DNA from: Acidobacteriota bacterium
GTDB lineage: Bacteria; Acidobacteriota; Vicinamibacteria; Fen-336
Reading direction: 5' to 3'
Length of the DNA stretch: 53,587 nt
Assembly (NCBI GenBank): GCA_003223555.1
Contig: QHVM01000053.1
Location: forward strand, 1-53,587
Position 1 is the first letter of the stretch, and every line of letters starts with the position of its first letter. The notes under the pieces are model-generated. The model saw only the letters and a program-made list of their open reading frames with translations. It was not told the DNA's origin and made no database searches. A program made the position numbers and the translations under genes. Positions 17,640 through 27,504 of the stretch are shown here, piece by piece.

Positions 17640-17887
17640 TGGACGTGATTCCGGCGTGATCCGTCCCGCTCGAAGAGGTAGGACTGGCCGACCCGGCCCA
17701 CGCCAAAGGCCCACGCCAGCGGCGCCGATAAGGACCGCGGACCATCGCTGACCGAGTAGACGCTCTTCCCGTCGACCCTCGCCACCTGGTAGGCGTAGCG
17801 GTCGATGCGGAAGCTCAGCGTCTCGTGGGCGCGAAGGACCTGGGAATCCGCGGCCCTCATCGCGGTATGGGCCATGGACGTCGACAC
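17640..17887 (-). pseudogene. Possible gene remnant upstream of the kinase
   Basis: A minus-strand frame from GTG 17887 encodes SFRIDRYAYQVARVDGKSVY and SAPLAWAFGVGRVGQSYLFE. It resembles, from memory, a domain found in multiheme cytochrome or TPR proteins of Acidobacteria (pattern YSVSDG...PLxWAFGxGxxGQ). After YLFERDGS the similarity stops and the frame runs out of phase into the kinase gene. No CxxCH is present. Together with the rest of 17512-17998 (promoter region of the MFS gene; weak TATACT at 17984-17989) I see no intact gene here. Confidence 0.35.
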
Positions 17888-17998
17888 CTGGGCGGTTGTC
17901 GGGCCGACGTAATGTCAACGAGGCCGATTCTAACCGGCCCACGGACCAGGGACGGCGGGCGCCGGCCGTTCGAGGGCGAATGCTATACTCGGCGGCTC

Positions 17999-19297
17999 AT
18001 GGCCGCGGAGCGCGACCCACTCTTCACCCCGCGCTTCTTCGTCATGTGCGCTTTCAGCTTCACCGTCTTCCTCTCCGCCTTCCAGCTCCTTCCCACCGCC
18101 CCCTTTCGGATCCTCGACCTCGGCGGCAGCAAGTTCGCGGCCGGCATGTTCCTCGGCTTCCTGACCTACGCCTCGGCCTTCTCCGCTCCCCTCACGGGTG
18201 CGCTGGCCGACCGGGTCGGCAAGCGGCGGATGCTGGTCGCGTGCAGCCTGGTCATCGCCGGCTTCTCCGTGGCCTACGCCCTCAGCCGCAGCTACCGCTT
18301 GCCCCTGGCGCTGGCCTTCGCGCATGGCGTCTTCTGGTCGGGCCTGCTCTCGGCCTCCGCCGCCTACATCACGGACATCATCCCGGAGAGCCGGCGGGCG
18401 GAAGGGATCGGCTACTGGGGGCTGTCCACGATCGTCGCCATCGCGGTGGCGCCGTCGATCGGCTTCTGGGTCTACGGCCACGGCTGGATCTGGCTGTGCG
18501 CGGCCACCGGGACGCTGAACCTGGTCATGGCCGCCATCGCCTTCAGCCTGCCGGAGGCGCACGCGCCGGCCTGGATGGGCGGCGAGCGCTTCTTCACCCG
18601 GCGCCTGCTCGAGTGGCGGGTGCTCGCGGTCTCGTTCACGCTCTTTCTCTATTCGTTCGGCTACGGCGGGGTCACCAGCTTCTCCGCCCTCTACGCCGCC
18701 GCCAACGGCGTCGTGCCGAGGGGAATCTACTTCACCACCCTCGCGCTCGTGGTCCTGGCCACCCGGCCGCTGTGCGTGCCTCTCGCCGACCGCGTGGGGC
18801 ACAAGAAGGTCTTCCTGCCCAGCCTGCTCCTGATCGCAACCGGCCTCGGCCTTCTCGTCCTCGGCGGGACGCGGCCGTGGCTCGTCGCCTCCGCGGTCGT
18901 GTTCGGCACCGGCTTCGGCACCGCCTACCCGGTCTTCGCCGCCTACGTCATGCGGCACGTCGAGCCCGCCCGGCGGGGCGCCGCTTTCGGAGGGATCCTG
19001 GCCGCCTTCGACACCGGCATCGGCAGCGGATCGATCGCCCTCGGCTGGATCATCCAGCGCCGCGGCTTCCCGGCCGCCTTCGCCACCGCGGCGGCGCTGG
19101 CCGCGCTCTCGCTCCCCTTCTTCCTCATCGTCGAGAGACGCCTGCTGCGGGCGCCCGCGCGCCGCGCGCCCGAGGCTCAGGCCGGGCCCGAGGCGTCGGC
19201 CCCCGGCGGCCACAGCCAGGCCGCACCCCGCACGCCGCTGGAGTCGCCGTGGAGCGGGGGTACCAGCCGGGTGTCGACGCGGTCCGAGAACACGTAG
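17999..19297 (+). CDS. MFS transporter
   Basis: 432 aa from ATG 17999. Twelve hydrophobic segments, with the MFS loop motif GALADRVGKRRML between TM2 and TM3 and a second copy PLADRVGHKKVF in the C-terminal half. Major facilitator permeases move small solutes using ion gradients; the substrate cannot be named. The hydrophilic C-terminal tail (about 50 residues, Pro/Ala/Ser-rich) overlaps the 3' end of the convergent ROK gene by 121 bp, an unusually long tail-to-tail overlap. Confidence 0.88.
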   Translation: MAAERDPLFTPRFFVMCAFSFTVFLSAFQLLPTAPFRILDLGGSKFAAGMFLGFLTYASAFSAPLTGALADRVGKRRMLVACSLVIAGFSVAYALSRSYRLPLALAFAHGVFWSGLLSASAAYITDIIPESRRAEGIGYWGLSTIVAIAVAPSIGFWVYGHGWIWLCAATGTLNLVMAAIAFSLPEAHAPAWMGGERFFTRRLLEWRVLAVSFTLFLYSFGYGGVTSFSALYAAANGVVPRGIYFTTLALVVLATRPLCVPLADRVGHKKVFLPSLLLIATGLGLLVLGGTRPWLVASAVVFGTGFGTAYPVFAAYVMRHVEPARRGAAFGGILAAFDTGIGSGSIALGWIIQRRGFPAAFATAAALAALSLPFFLIVERRLLRAPARRAPEAQAGPEASAPGGHSQAAPRTPLESPWSGGTSRVSTRSENT

Positions 19298-20103
19298 CGA
19301 GGCCAGAGGCGGGGCACGCTCGCATACAGGCGAGCCAGGTTCGAGAGCCCGCCTCCGAGGACGACCACGTCCGGATCGAGGAGGTTGACGACCGAGGCGA
19401 GAGCGCGCGCCATGCGGTCCTCGTACCGGCGCAGGGTGGCCTCGGCCTCGACGTCGCCGGCGGCGGCGCGGCCGGCGATGGCGGCCGGGTCGAGCGCCTC
19501 GCCGCGGACGCGCTGGTGGTCGCGGGCGAGGCCGGGTCCGGAAAGGTACGTCTCCACGCAACCGGACTTCCCGCAGTAGCAGGACGGGCCCGGACGCTCG
19601 TCGTCGGCCGGCCACGGCAGCGGGTTGTGGCCCCACTCGCCCGCGATCGCGTTGGGGCCGGTCCAGATGCGTCCGTCGATCACCACCCCACCTCCGGTCC
19701 CGGTGCCCACGATGACGCCGAAGACCGCCCGGGCGCCCCTGGCCGCCCCGTCGACCGCCTCCGACAGCGCGAAGCAGTTGGCGTCGTTGGCAAAGCGCAG
19801 GGGACGGGGGAGCGCGCGGCGAAGGTCCTCGGCCAGCGCCCGGCCGTTCAGCCAGACCGAGTTGGCGTTCTTCACCAGGCCGGTGGCGGGGGAGATCGCG
19901 CCGGGCATGCCGACGCCGACCACGGCCCGGCCGCCCAGCTCGCGCTCGAGGTCCTGGACGAGGGCGGCGATGGCCCGCACCGTCGCTTCGTAGTCGTCAC
20001 GGGGCGTGGCCACGCGGCGGCGCTGGCGCACCGTCCCGTCGTCGGCCACGGCCGCCGCCTCGATCTTGGTCCCGCCGAGGTCGACGCCGACGCGGAGGCC
20101 CAG
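19177..20103 (-). CDS. ROK family sugar kinase (glucokinase/fructokinase type), apparent CTG start
   Basis: 308 aa if started at CTG 20103. The ATP-phosphate motif GVDLGGTKIEAAA lies upstream of the first standard in-frame start (GTG 20049) and right after an in-frame TGA (20107-20109), so a complete protein needs CTG as initiator, a sequence error, or coupling with the upstream methyltransferase. The ROK zinc motif is intact (CYCGKSGCVETYLSG), as are VIVGTGTGGGVVIDG and GEWGHNPL (substrate and zinc His). The family phosphorylates hexoses; specificity is unknown. Confidence 0.8.
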   Translation of the reverse strand: MGLRVGVDLGGTKIEAAAVADDGTVRQRRRVATPRDDYEATVRAIAALVQDLERELGGRAVVGVGMPGAISPATGLVKNANSVWLNGRALAEDLRRALPRPLRFANDANCFALSEAVDGAARGARAVFGVIVGTGTGGGVVIDGRIWTGPNAIAGEWGHNPLPWPADDERPGPSCYCGKSGCVETYLSGPGLARDHQRVRGEALDPAAIAGRAAAGDVEAEATLRRYEDRMARALASVVNLLDPDVVVLGGGLSNLARLYASVPRLWPRYVFSDRVDTRLVPPLHGDSSGVRGAAWLWPPGADASGPA

Positions 20104-20106
20104 GCT

Positions 20107-21000
20107 TCAGTCGCGGCCGGCGATGACGCCGCCCACCACCAGGTCGAGGGGAATGCCGCGCGGCTGCCGGAAGCTCTCCATGCCCTCGGCGAAGAGGCGC
20201 TTCAGGAAGCGCATCGTCACCGGCTCGACGTGCTCGAGGGAGTCGTGGGTCACGTAGCCGGAGTCGACCATCCACGCCACGACCTCGTCCCCCGAGTCGA
20301 ACCACAGCCGGATCGTCTCGGTCCAGGTCTCACGTGTCGCCAGGCCGCCCTGGCCGAGCCTCGCCGCCACCTGGGCGACGTCGTCGGGGACGGTGATGAA
20401 GCGCGGCTCGCCGTAGCTCTCGCGCAGCTTGCGGTAGAGCCGCCAGGTCTCGCCCAGCGAGCGATGGGTGTGCTGGAAGAGCTTCCACGCCGGCTCCGGC
20501 GACTTGCGGAAGCGGCGATACAGCTCGGCGAGCTGCGGGATGCTGGAGGTGAGGCTGGTCAGCACGCCGGCCCGGCCTCCCGGCCGGAGGGTGCGGCCGA
20601 TGCGCGGCAGCACGTCGCGCCAGTCGAGGTAGGCGAGGGCGAAGCGGAGCGAGACCGCGTCGAGGCTGCGCGCCGGCGCCTTGGCGATGAATTCCTCGGC
20701 CCGCGCGTGGACCAGGCTGAGCGAAAGGCCCTCCTGCTCCGCGCGCTCGCGCGCGGTCGCCAGCATGCCTTCGGAGTAGTCGACGCCGACCACCTCTCCG
20801 GGGGTCACCAGGCGCGCCATCTCCAGGGTGTAGAGCCCGGTCCCGCAGGCCAGGTCGGCTACCCGCTCGCCGTGCCGCAGGGCGAGACCACGGGTGAGCC
20901 GCGCGTTGGGGCCGACGACGTGCCGGCTCCACAGATCGTCATAGGCGTCGGCGACGCGGTCATACGCGATCTGGCCGTACTCGGGCAGGCGGATGGCCAC
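20107..21000 (-). CDS. Class I SAM-dependent methyltransferase
   Basis: 297 aa, GTG start at 21000 preceded by GGAGGAGG. The SAM-binding motif I is VADLACGTGLYTLEMARL near residues 47-64, followed by VVGVDYSEGML (motif II acidic residue Asp) and motif III LRPGGRAGVLTS. The N-terminal YDRVADAYDDLW resembles UbiE/COQ5 and other small-molecule methyltransferases. The acceptor is unknown. Its stop lies 3 nt before the CTG proposed as the ROK start, so the two genes are probably co-transcribed. Confidence 0.87.
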   Translation of the reverse strand: MAIRLPEYGQIAYDRVADAYDDLWSRHVVGPNARLTRGLALRHGERVADLACGTGLYTLEMARLVTPGEVVGVDYSEGMLATARERAEQEGLSLSLVHARAEEFIAKAPARSLDAVSLRFALAYLDWRDVLPRIGRTLRPGGRAGVLTSLTSSIPQLAELYRRFRKSPEPAWKLFQHTHRSLGETWRLYRKLRESYGEPRFITVPDDVAQVAARLGQGGLATRETWTETIRLWFDSGDEVVAWMVDSGYVTHDSLEHVEPVTMRFLKRLFAEGMESFRQPRGIPLDLVVGGVIAGRD

Positions 21001-21074
21001 TCCGGTTGTCCTCCTCCGGCTCCAACTTACCGGAAAACGGGACCTGATGTGCGGGCCCCTCGCCCTTTTGTTCC

Positions 21075-21365
21075 CTAGCGGCCGGGGAAGGTTACCACCT
21101 TCGACGTCGGGGCGGGCGGCGCGAACTCGCGGAGGAGACGGGCGAAGCGCGGGGCGAGGATCAGCTCGTAGGTCGCCTCTTTGTCGGGGAACAGCTCGAG
21201 GGCGCGCCGGCGGGCGGCCGCGACCAGCTCTTCGGCCTCCTCCCGGCCCAGCTTCCCCTGCATGATCACGTTGCAGGTCAGGTCCACGACCATGCGGAGC
21301 TGGCGCAGCCGGCGAGTCTCTTCGTCGATCGATTCGGACCCCGGCGCGCCGGCCTCCTCGCTCAC
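21075..21365 (-). CDS. Small protein of unknown function (third gene of a trio)
   Basis: 96 aa, GTG start at 21365 overlapping the stop of the preceding gene as GTGA. Predicted mostly helical: DEETRRLRQLRMVVDLTCNV is followed by KLGREEAEELVAAARRRALELFP and a conserved-looking YELILAPRFARLLREF. No signal peptide or TM segment. Family not recognised. It is the last of three minus-strand genes translated with 4-nt overlaps, which argues that their products act together. Confidence 0.7.
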   Translation of the reverse strand: MSEEAGAPGSESIDEETRRLRQLRMVVDLTCNVIMQGKLGREEAEELVAAARRRALELFPDKEATYELILAPRFARLLREFAPPAPTSKVVTFPGR

Positions 21366-22009
21366 TGCAGCTCCGCGATCTTCTCGAGCTTCTCCCGCTG
21401 GCCGAGGCGGTAGAAGCGCCGGGCCTCGCGGGCGAGGTCGGACAGGCGCGATGGGCGCAGGAAACGCTCCTCCAGCCACCCGCAATACCGGTAGGCCAGC
21501 TCGCTGGCCGTCCGGTAGCGCTCGGCCTGCTCGGCGGAGAGGCTCTCGGCCAGGCGATAGCGGTGGAAGATCAGCTCCCGCAGCCGGGCCGAGACGGCGC
21601 CTTCGTTCTGGAGCGAGAGCAGGAAGGCCGCGCTCAGGTACTTGTCCACCTCGCCCTGCAGCTCCAGCTCGAGCTGGGTGACCGAACGGGAGCTGCGGGC
21701 GCAGAAGAAGAGGTAGACGAAATGGCTGACCTCCTCGGTCAGCGTGCAGAAGGGGCCGAGGTTCCCGTCGTCGAGGTGGATGCGGGGGTCCCACCGCGAC
21801 AGGCACTCGCCGACCTGCCCCTCGAGCACGACGGCCAGGGAAACCTCGTCGCCCTCCTGGGTGACCAGCGTCCGGCTGCCCCCGCCGGGAAGCCCGGCCG
21901 CTTCCTCCTCGCCCAGGACGAAATCCGTCACGGGGGCCTGGGGCTCGAGTGCGTAGAGCGATTCCAGACGGCGCTGGACGTCGATGAGCAGCGACGACAG
22001 CGCGGTCAC
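21362..22009 (-). CDS. Protein of unknown function (second gene of a trio)
   Basis: 215 aa from GTG 22009, chosen because it overlaps the upstream TGA (22006-22008). The sequence is soluble and helical, with an acidic N-terminal third (VTDFVLGEEEAAGLP), a segment EEVSHFVYLFFCARSSRSVT, and a basic C-terminus rich in Arg/Leu (LAREARRFYRLGQREKLEKI). No catalytic motif is recognised. It shares 4-nt overlaps with both neighbours in the operon. Confidence 0.72.
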   Translation of the reverse strand: MTALSSLLIDVQRRLESLYALEPQAPVTDFVLGEEEAAGLPGGGSRTLVTQEGDEVSLAVVLEGQVGECLSRWDPRIHLDDGNLGPFCTLTEEVSHFVYLFFCARSSRSVTQLELELQGEVDKYLSAAFLLSLQNEGAVSARLRELIFHRYRLAESLSAEQAERYRTASELAYRYCGWLEERFLRPSRLSDLAREARRFYRLGQREKLEKIAELQ

Positions 22010-22611
22010 TGCAGCCGGCCCTCTCCGTCGCCGGGCATCACGGGGGTGATGCCGCGCGCGGCGAGGAGGGCGGCGGCGCGCCGGCTGCCGGTCTGGATCC
22101 ATCGGTCATAGAGCGCCAGGACGGACTGGTTGCTGGCGAGGCGGCTCGTCTCCGAGACCTCCGCCAGCAGGTCGGCGAACTCGGTGAAGCGTCCGGCCAG
22201 CTCCAGGAAGAGCGGGGGGCCGTAGACGTGCTCGTTCTCTTCGCGACCCAGCCGCGAATAGGCGTGGCCGCCCATGGACCGGTAGTAGGCGAGGTCGACG
22301 AGCCTTCCGCTCAGGCTGTCGGCGAAGAAACCGGAGATGAAGAGGGCGGTGTCGCCCATCGCGCGCAGCAGACGCGCGCGGTCGGCCCGGGACGCCTCGA
22401 GCGCGCGCGCGTAGAGCAGGGCCAGCGGCGTCTCGTCGTACCCCGGCTCGGGGGCGGGCAGCGGGTCGCCGCGGACGCAGGAGACGAGGAGGTTCACGAG
22501 GTAGAACTCGGTGAAGGCCGAGGTGCTGACTTTCTGGTGCTCCATCGCGCGCTCGAGCTGCTCGCGGAAGAACTCCATCGGGGTCTCCTCGCGCACCAGT
22601 TTTCCTGCCAT
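22006..22611 (-). CDS. Protein of unknown function (first gene of a trio)
   Basis: 201 aa from ATG 22611 with AAGGAGCGAGGAG directly upstream. Helical and soluble. Conserved-looking blocks: STSAFTEFYLVNLLVSC, TPLALLYARALEASRADRAR, GDTALFISGFFADSLSG and YYRSMGGHAYSRLG. I do not recognise the family. It heads a three-gene unit (22611 to 21075) with successive TGA/GTG overlaps; an isolated 138-bp spacer separates it from the CoA-binding gene. Confidence 0.75.
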   Translation of the reverse strand: MAGKLVREETPMEFFREQLERAMEHQKVSTSAFTEFYLVNLLVSCVRGDPLPAPEPGYDETPLALLYARALEASRADRARLLRAMGDTALFISGFFADSLSGRLVDLAYYRSMGGHAYSRLGREENEHVYGPPLFLELAGRFTEFADLLAEVSETSRLASNQSVLALYDRWIQTGSRRAAALLAARGITPVMPGDGEGRLQ

Positions 22612-22749
22612 CTCCTCGCTCCTTCCGCGTCTCCTCCCGACCCGCCACAGATGCACGAAGCGTGCAAGCGGGCGGGGCCCCAGAGTGCTTGGGCCTAACA
22701 GCAGCGAACTGAACGAGTTGACCACCCGGCTCGGGCGAACGTCCCGTCG

Positions 22750-23208
22750 CTAGGAACCTCCCCGGGTGTCACTCTGCGACACCCTCCAGTTACGTCCCAG
22801 CAGGGCGGCATGTTCGACCATCATGCAGCGATCCATCACCACCGTGATGCCGGTCGCCTGGGCGCGCCGCGCCGCCGCATCGTCGATGCAGCCGAGCTGG
22901 AACCACAAGGCGGCGACGCGCGCCGCGAGGGCGTCGTCCACCACCGCCGCCAGCTCCGTGCTCCGGCGGAAGACGTCCACCAGCTCCACGCGGCCCGGCA
23001 CGTCCGGCAGCCGGCGATACACCTTCTGCCCGAGGATGGTCTCCTCCCGCGGATAGACGGGGACGACCTCGTACCCGCGGTCGAGGAGATAGCGCGCCAC
23101 GCGGTTCGAGTCGCGGTGCGGCTTGGGCGACAGCCCGACGACCACGATGCGCCGGGCCGACTCGAGGAGCCGGTGGATGGTGGCGTCGTCCGGGTTCTGG
23201 AACGCCAA
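22750..23208 (-). CDS. CoA-binding domain protein (YccU-like)
   Basis: 152 aa from TTG 23208 (LAFQNPDDATIHRLLESA), preceded by GGAGGACGCACGGAG; the frame is open further upstream but GC-driven. The Rossmann CoA-binding domain is clear: RRIVVVGLSPKPHRDSNRVA, YEVVPVYPREETILGQKVY and AALWFQLGCIDDAAARRA, then VVMDRCMMVEHAALLG. Members bind CoA or act in acyl-CoA regulation; specific function unknown. It sits downstream of pilB on the same strand. Confidence 0.87.
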   Translation of the reverse strand: MAFQNPDDATIHRLLESARRIVVVGLSPKPHRDSNRVARYLLDRGYEVVPVYPREETILGQKVYRRLPDVPGRVELVDVFRRSTELAAVVDDALAARVAALWFQLGCIDDAAARRAQATGITVVMDRCMMVEHAALLGRNWRVSQSDTRGGS

Positions 23209-23263
23209 TGGCTCCGTGCGTCCTCCCCCCGCCGCTCCGGCCGCTCGCCGATCCCTGCGGTCC

Positions 23264-24842
23264 CTACTGGACGAACGTGACCTTGTTGATCTCCCTGAGC
23301 GTGGTCGCCCCCGCAAAGACCGTCTCCAGCGCCGACTCCCGCAGGAACGTCATGCCCTCCTCGCGCGCCGCCTGCTTGATCTCCGCGGTCGGCCGCCGCT
23401 CGAGGATCATCTGCCGGATCCGGTCCGACATGTCGAGCAGCTCCGCCACCGCCGTCCGGCCCCGGAACCCCGTCCCGCCGCACTCCTCGCATCCCGGCGC
23501 GTCGTGGAACACCTGGTCCTGGTAGAGATCGGGATCGAGCCCCGACTCCCGCAGCAGCGTCTCCGACACCTCGGCCGGATGCCGGCACGACCGGCACAGC
23601 AGCCGCACCAGGCGCTGGGCCATCACGCAGTTGAGGGCGGAGACGAAGTTGTAGGGCTCGACGCCCATGTGCAGGAAGCGGCCGATGACGTCGAACACGT
23701 TGTTCGCGTGGACGGTGGTGAAGACCAGGTGTCCGGTGAGGGCCGACTGGACGGCGATCTGGGCCGTCTCGGGGTCGCGCACCTCGCCGACCATGATCTT
23801 GTCCGGGTCGTGGCGGAGGATGGAGCGCAGGCCCCGGGCGAAGGTCAGCCCCTTCTTCCACCGGATCCTCGATGGTGATGATCTTGTCCTCCGGGGTCGC
23901 GATCTCGCTGAGGGCCGCGTAGAGGGTGGTGGTCTTCCCGCTGCCCGTGGGGCCGGTCACCACCACCATGCCGTACGGCTCCGTAATGTACTTCCGGAAC
24001 TTGCGCAGGTCGGCGTCCGTGAAGCCGAGGACGTCCAGGCGGAGGTTGCGGAAGGCCTCGTTCAGCGACTCCTTGTCGAGGATGCGGATCACGGCGTCTT
24101 CCCCGTGCATCGACGGCATGATGGAGACGCGGAAGTCGATGGTGCGCCCCTTCACCCGCAGCCGGAACCGGCCGTCCTGGGGCACCCGCTTCTCGGCGAT
24201 GTCCAGCTCGGACATGACCTTGATGCGGCTGATGATGGTGTCGTGATGGCGCTTGTCGAGCGGCTCCAGCGCCGCATAGAGGACGCCGTCGATGCGGTAC
24301 TTGACCAGCACCTCGCGGTCCTTGGTCTCCACGTGGATGTCCGAGGCCCGGCGGTCGATCGCGCCCAGCACCAGCGAGTCCACCAGGCGCACGATCGGGC
24401 TCTCGGCGGGCAGCACGCGGAGATCGGTGGCCTCGGTCTCGTCGTCGGCCACCAGTTGCAGGCGCAGCGGCTCGCTCGCCTGCTCGAGGAGGAGATCGCC
24501 GCCGCGGTGGCGCTTCAGCGTCTCCTCGACCCGCGTGCGCGGCGCCACCACCGCCTCCACCGGCCGGGCGAGGAGGAACTCCAGCTCGTCCACCTTCAGC
24601 GGGTCGTCGAGCGCGCCGAAAGCGAGCACCAGCCGGCCTCCTCGCCGCGCCACCGGCACGCAGCCGAAGCGCACCATCAGGTCGAGCGGCGCCTCGGCCC
24701 ACAGCTCGGCGTCGTCGGGGGCGGGATCGAGCGGCTCGAAGGCGAGGTGGAGGGCGTCGGCCTGGCGCCGGGCCTGCTCGACGTCGGAGGCCGTCTCGCC
24801 CCTCTCCGGCGCCGGCCGGGGCGAGGTCCGCGGCTCGGGCAT
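23264..24842 (-). pseudogene. PilB/GspE-type secretion or pilus assembly ATPase, frame-disrupted
   Basis: Starts at ATG 24842 and reads in one frame to about 23862, then continues in another frame to the stop at 23264. The first part has an MshEN-like N-terminal domain, GPTGSGKTTTLYAALSEI (Walker A) and TIEDPVE. The second resumes at KKGLTFARGLRSILRHDPDK, then MVGEVRDPETAQ (Walker B), HANNVFDVIGR, and a CxxC...CxxC zinc site (CRSC, CEEC). Family members have about 14 further residues between PVE and KKGL, so a short out-of-frame deletion lies near 23853-23862. Either the gene is dead or the assembly is wrong. No pilus genes are adjacent. Confidence 0.88.
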
Positions 24843-24988
24843 GTGATCGGAATCCTAGCACGTCGGGGAGCATGTTGACTCGTGGCGAGCAACGGCGTAA
24901 CTTGCCCACGGCCCGTGTGTTGGCGCGGGCCGGCGATGAGCACGGAGACCCCTCCCCGGTCGTGATGGAGCCCCGCTAGAGCCCGACC

Positions 24989-27493
24989 ATGGCCGCCCTG
25001 GAACCCGGCAGCCTTCTCGCCCACTACCGGATCCTGGAGAAGCTGGGAGGCGGCGGGCAGGGCACCACATACAAGGCCGAAGACACGCGGCTCAGCCGCC
25101 CGGTCGTGATCAAGACCCTGCGCCCGGAGCTGGCCGACAGCGAAGGCGCGCGCCGGCGCTTCGAGCGCGAGGCGTGCCTGTGCTCCGCCCTCGACAACCC
25201 CAACATCTGCGCCATCTACGACGTGGGCGAAGCGGAAGGGCTCGCCTACATCGTCATGCAGTACATCGAGGGGCCGACGCTCCGTCAGATCATGACCGGC
25301 CGTCCGCTCGACCTGCGGAGCGCGGTCTCGATCGCGGCCCAGATCGCCGACGCGCTGGCGGTCGCTCATTCGCGGGGGATCATCCACCGCGACATCAAGC
25401 CGTCGAACATCGTCGTGCAGGCCGGGGGGCAGGCGAAGGTGCTCGACTTCGGCCTGGCCAAGATGCTGGAGCCGGAGGACGGGAGCGATCCCGCGGCGCG
25501 CGCCGACGAGTCGGCCACCGACCTCGGCGTGCCCTACGGGTCCATGGGCTACGGCTCGCCGGAGCAGGCCCGGGGCGCGCGCGTGGACCACCGCAGCGAC
25601 GTGTTCAGCCTCGGCGCCGTGCTGTACGAGATGCTGACCGGGCAGCGCGCGTTCCGCGGCCGCTACCCGATCGAGGTCCTCCACGCCGTCATCCACGACA
25701 CGCCGCGCCCCGCCGACCAGATCAACCCGCGCATCCCGCCCCCCCTGCAGTCCATCGTCGACCGCGCCCTGGCCAAGGATCCCCGGGAGCGCTACCAGAC
25801 GATGGCGGCGCTGCGCGACGACCTCAAGGCGGTGATGCGGAGGATCGCTCCCGAGGCGGGCGTCGTGCGGGACGAGGCCTGGTCCCGGCTGCGCCGCCGC
25901 CGCCGCGCGCGCGCGACCTGGTTCCTGGCCGGCGGGCTGACCCGCATGCTCGGCCGGCTGCCGCTGCCGAAGGGCCGCCGCCCGCCGGCCGCGCCCGCCC
26001 CCGGAGCGGAGCCCGTGCCCTCCGCTGCCGGCACGAGCCGGCCGGCTTCGTGGGGCACCGAGACCAAGCCCACGATCGCCGTTCTCCCCTTCCGGAACCT
26101 GTCCGGCGGTCCCGAGGCCGACTTCTACGAGTTCTCGCTGGCCGACGGCCTCGTGACCGAGCTGGCCCTCGTCCGCTCGCTGGTCGTGCGCCCCTCCTCC
26201 TACATCGCGCGCTACGCGGGCCAGAACGTCGACCCCCGGCAGGTCGGGGAGGAGCTGGCGGTCGGCCACGTGCTCACCGGCACGTTCATCAAGACGCCGG
26301 AGCGGATGCGGGTGAGCGCGCAGCTGGTGGCCACCGAGACCGGCGAGATCCTGTGGAGCGAGAAGATCGACATCGCGGCCCGGGACCTCATCGGCATCCA
26401 GGACACGCTCGCCGCGCGCGTCGCGGAGGGGTTGCGCCTCAAGCTCACCGCGGAGGAGCAGGAAAAGATCGAACGCCTGCCGACCCGGGACGCGGAGGCC
26501 TGGGAGTTCTACCTGCGCGGGCGGGACCTGCTCTTCCGCTACATCCTCAGCTCCTTCGACGACGCCGACCTGGAGGAGGCGATCCGGATGTTCAACGAGG
26601 CGGTGGGCAAGGACCCGCTCTTCGCCATGGCCCATGCCGCCCTCGGCCGCTGCTACGTCCACCACGCCCAGGGCTACGGCGGCGCCGAGTACTTCCTCCT
26701 GGCCGAGCGCGCGCTGCGCCGCGCGCTGGAGCTGGACCCCGGGCTGGTGGAGGCCCGGCTGCAGATGGTCCACGTGGACCTGCACCAGGGCAACAAGGAC
26801 CGGGCCCACGAGACGGTGGCGGCGCTGCTCAAGGAGGCCCCCACGGATCCCGCGGTGCTGTTCGTGGCCGGGATGCTCTACCGCCTCGACGGGCTCTACG
26901 ACCAGGCCATCGCCGTCTACGACCGGCTGCTGGAGCTGAACCCGCAGGACGTCGTGATCGTCAGTTACAGCAAGGCGCGGGTCCACACCCACCAGCGGCT
27001 CTACGACCGGGCGGTGGAGGAGCTGGAGCAGGCCCGCGCGGCGCAGCCCGACCACCCGCTCGTCAAGACCTTCCTCGCCATGTGCTACTTCAACCAGGGG
27101 CGGGTGGAGGAGGCCCAGGCCCTCATGGAGGAGGTCCTCGCCCAGCATCCCCACCTCGACGGCGTCCAGCCGGTGCTGGCATGGTGCCTGAGCGCCAAGG
27201 GCGACCACGAGGGAGCGCGCGCCCTCATCACCGACCGGGTGAAGGAGACGGCCGCGGCCGACCACGACATCTCCTTCTGGCTGGCTTCCTTCTACGCCAT
27301 GGAAGGAATGAGCGACGAGGCGGTGGAGTGGGTGCGCCGGGCCATCCGGCTCGGCAACGAGAACTACCCCCTGTTCGCCGACAGCTCCAAGCTCGACCGC
27401 CTGCGGAGCGACCCGCGGTTCCAGGAGATCCTGACCGAGCTGAAGCGGCTGTGGGACGAGCGGCGGGCCCGCGACCAGGTCGGGATCGCCTGA
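24989..27493 (+). CDS. Serine/threonine kinase with TolB/FlgO-like and TPR domains
   Basis: 834 aa, ATG start. Kinase domain at residues ~13-275: [10 protein letters not shown] (Gly loop), Lys42, HRDIKPSN (133-140), DFGLAK (153-158), [10 protein letters not shown] Pro/Ala-rich linker leads to [20 protein letters not shown] (from ~residue 362), which begins the TolB-like/FlgO domain seen in adenylate cyclases and kinases of Acidobacteria. From ~500 to the end are TPR units (e.g. [36 protein letters not shown]). The basic [16 protein letters not shown] segment (~303) may be a weak membrane anchor. Role: signalling, target unknown. Confidence 0.9.
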   Translation: MAALEPGSLLAHYRILEKLGGGGQGTTYKAEDTRLSRPVVIKTLRPELADSEGARRRFEREACLCSALDNPNICAIYDVGEAEGLAYIVMQYIEGPTLRQIMTGRPLDLRSAVSIAAQIADALAVAHSRGIIHRDIKPSNIVVQAGGQAKVLDFGLAKMLEPEDGSDPAARADESATDLGVPYGSMGYGSPEQARGARVDHRSDVFSLGAVLYEMLTGQRAFRGRYPIEVLHAVIHDTPRPADQINPRIPPPLQSIVDRALAKDPRERYQTMAALRDDLKAVMRRIAPEAGVVRDEAWSRLRRRRRARATWFLAGGLTRMLGRLPLPKGRRPPAAPAPGAEPVPSAAGTSRPASWGTETKPTIAVLPFRNLSGGPEADFYEFSLADGLVTELALVRSLVVRPSSYIARYAGQNVDPRQVGEELAVGHVLTGTFIKTPERMRVSAQLVATETGEILWSEKIDIAARDLIGIQDTLAARVAEGLRLKLTAEEQEKIERLPTRDAEAWEFYLRGRDLLFRYILSSFDDADLEEAIRMFNEAVGKDPLFAMAHAALGRCYVHHAQGYGGAEYFLLAERALRRALELDPGLVEARLQMVHVDLHQGNKDRAHETVAALLKEAPTDPAVLFVAGMLYRLDGLYDQAIAVYDRLLELNPQDVVIVSYSKARVHTHQRLYDRAVEELEQARAAQPDHPLVKTFLAMCYFNQGRVEEAQALMEEVLAQHPHLDGVQPVLAWCLSAKGDHEGARALITDRVKETAAADHDISFWLASFYAMEGMSDEAVEWVRRAIRLGNENYPLFADSSKLDRLRSDPRFQEILTELKRLWDERRARDQVGIA

Positions 27494-27504
27494 GGAGGTG
27501 AGAC

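Noticed and set aside
17961-17989. Sigma70 promoter for the first MFS gene (TATACT at 17984)
   Set aside because: The -10 box is fair, but no recognisable -35 box lies at the right distance, so it is not listed as a feature.
17896-21078. 1060-codon plus-strand open frame across the MFS, ROK and methyltransferase genes
   Set aside because: It crosses three well-supported genes in other frames; a product of high GC content.
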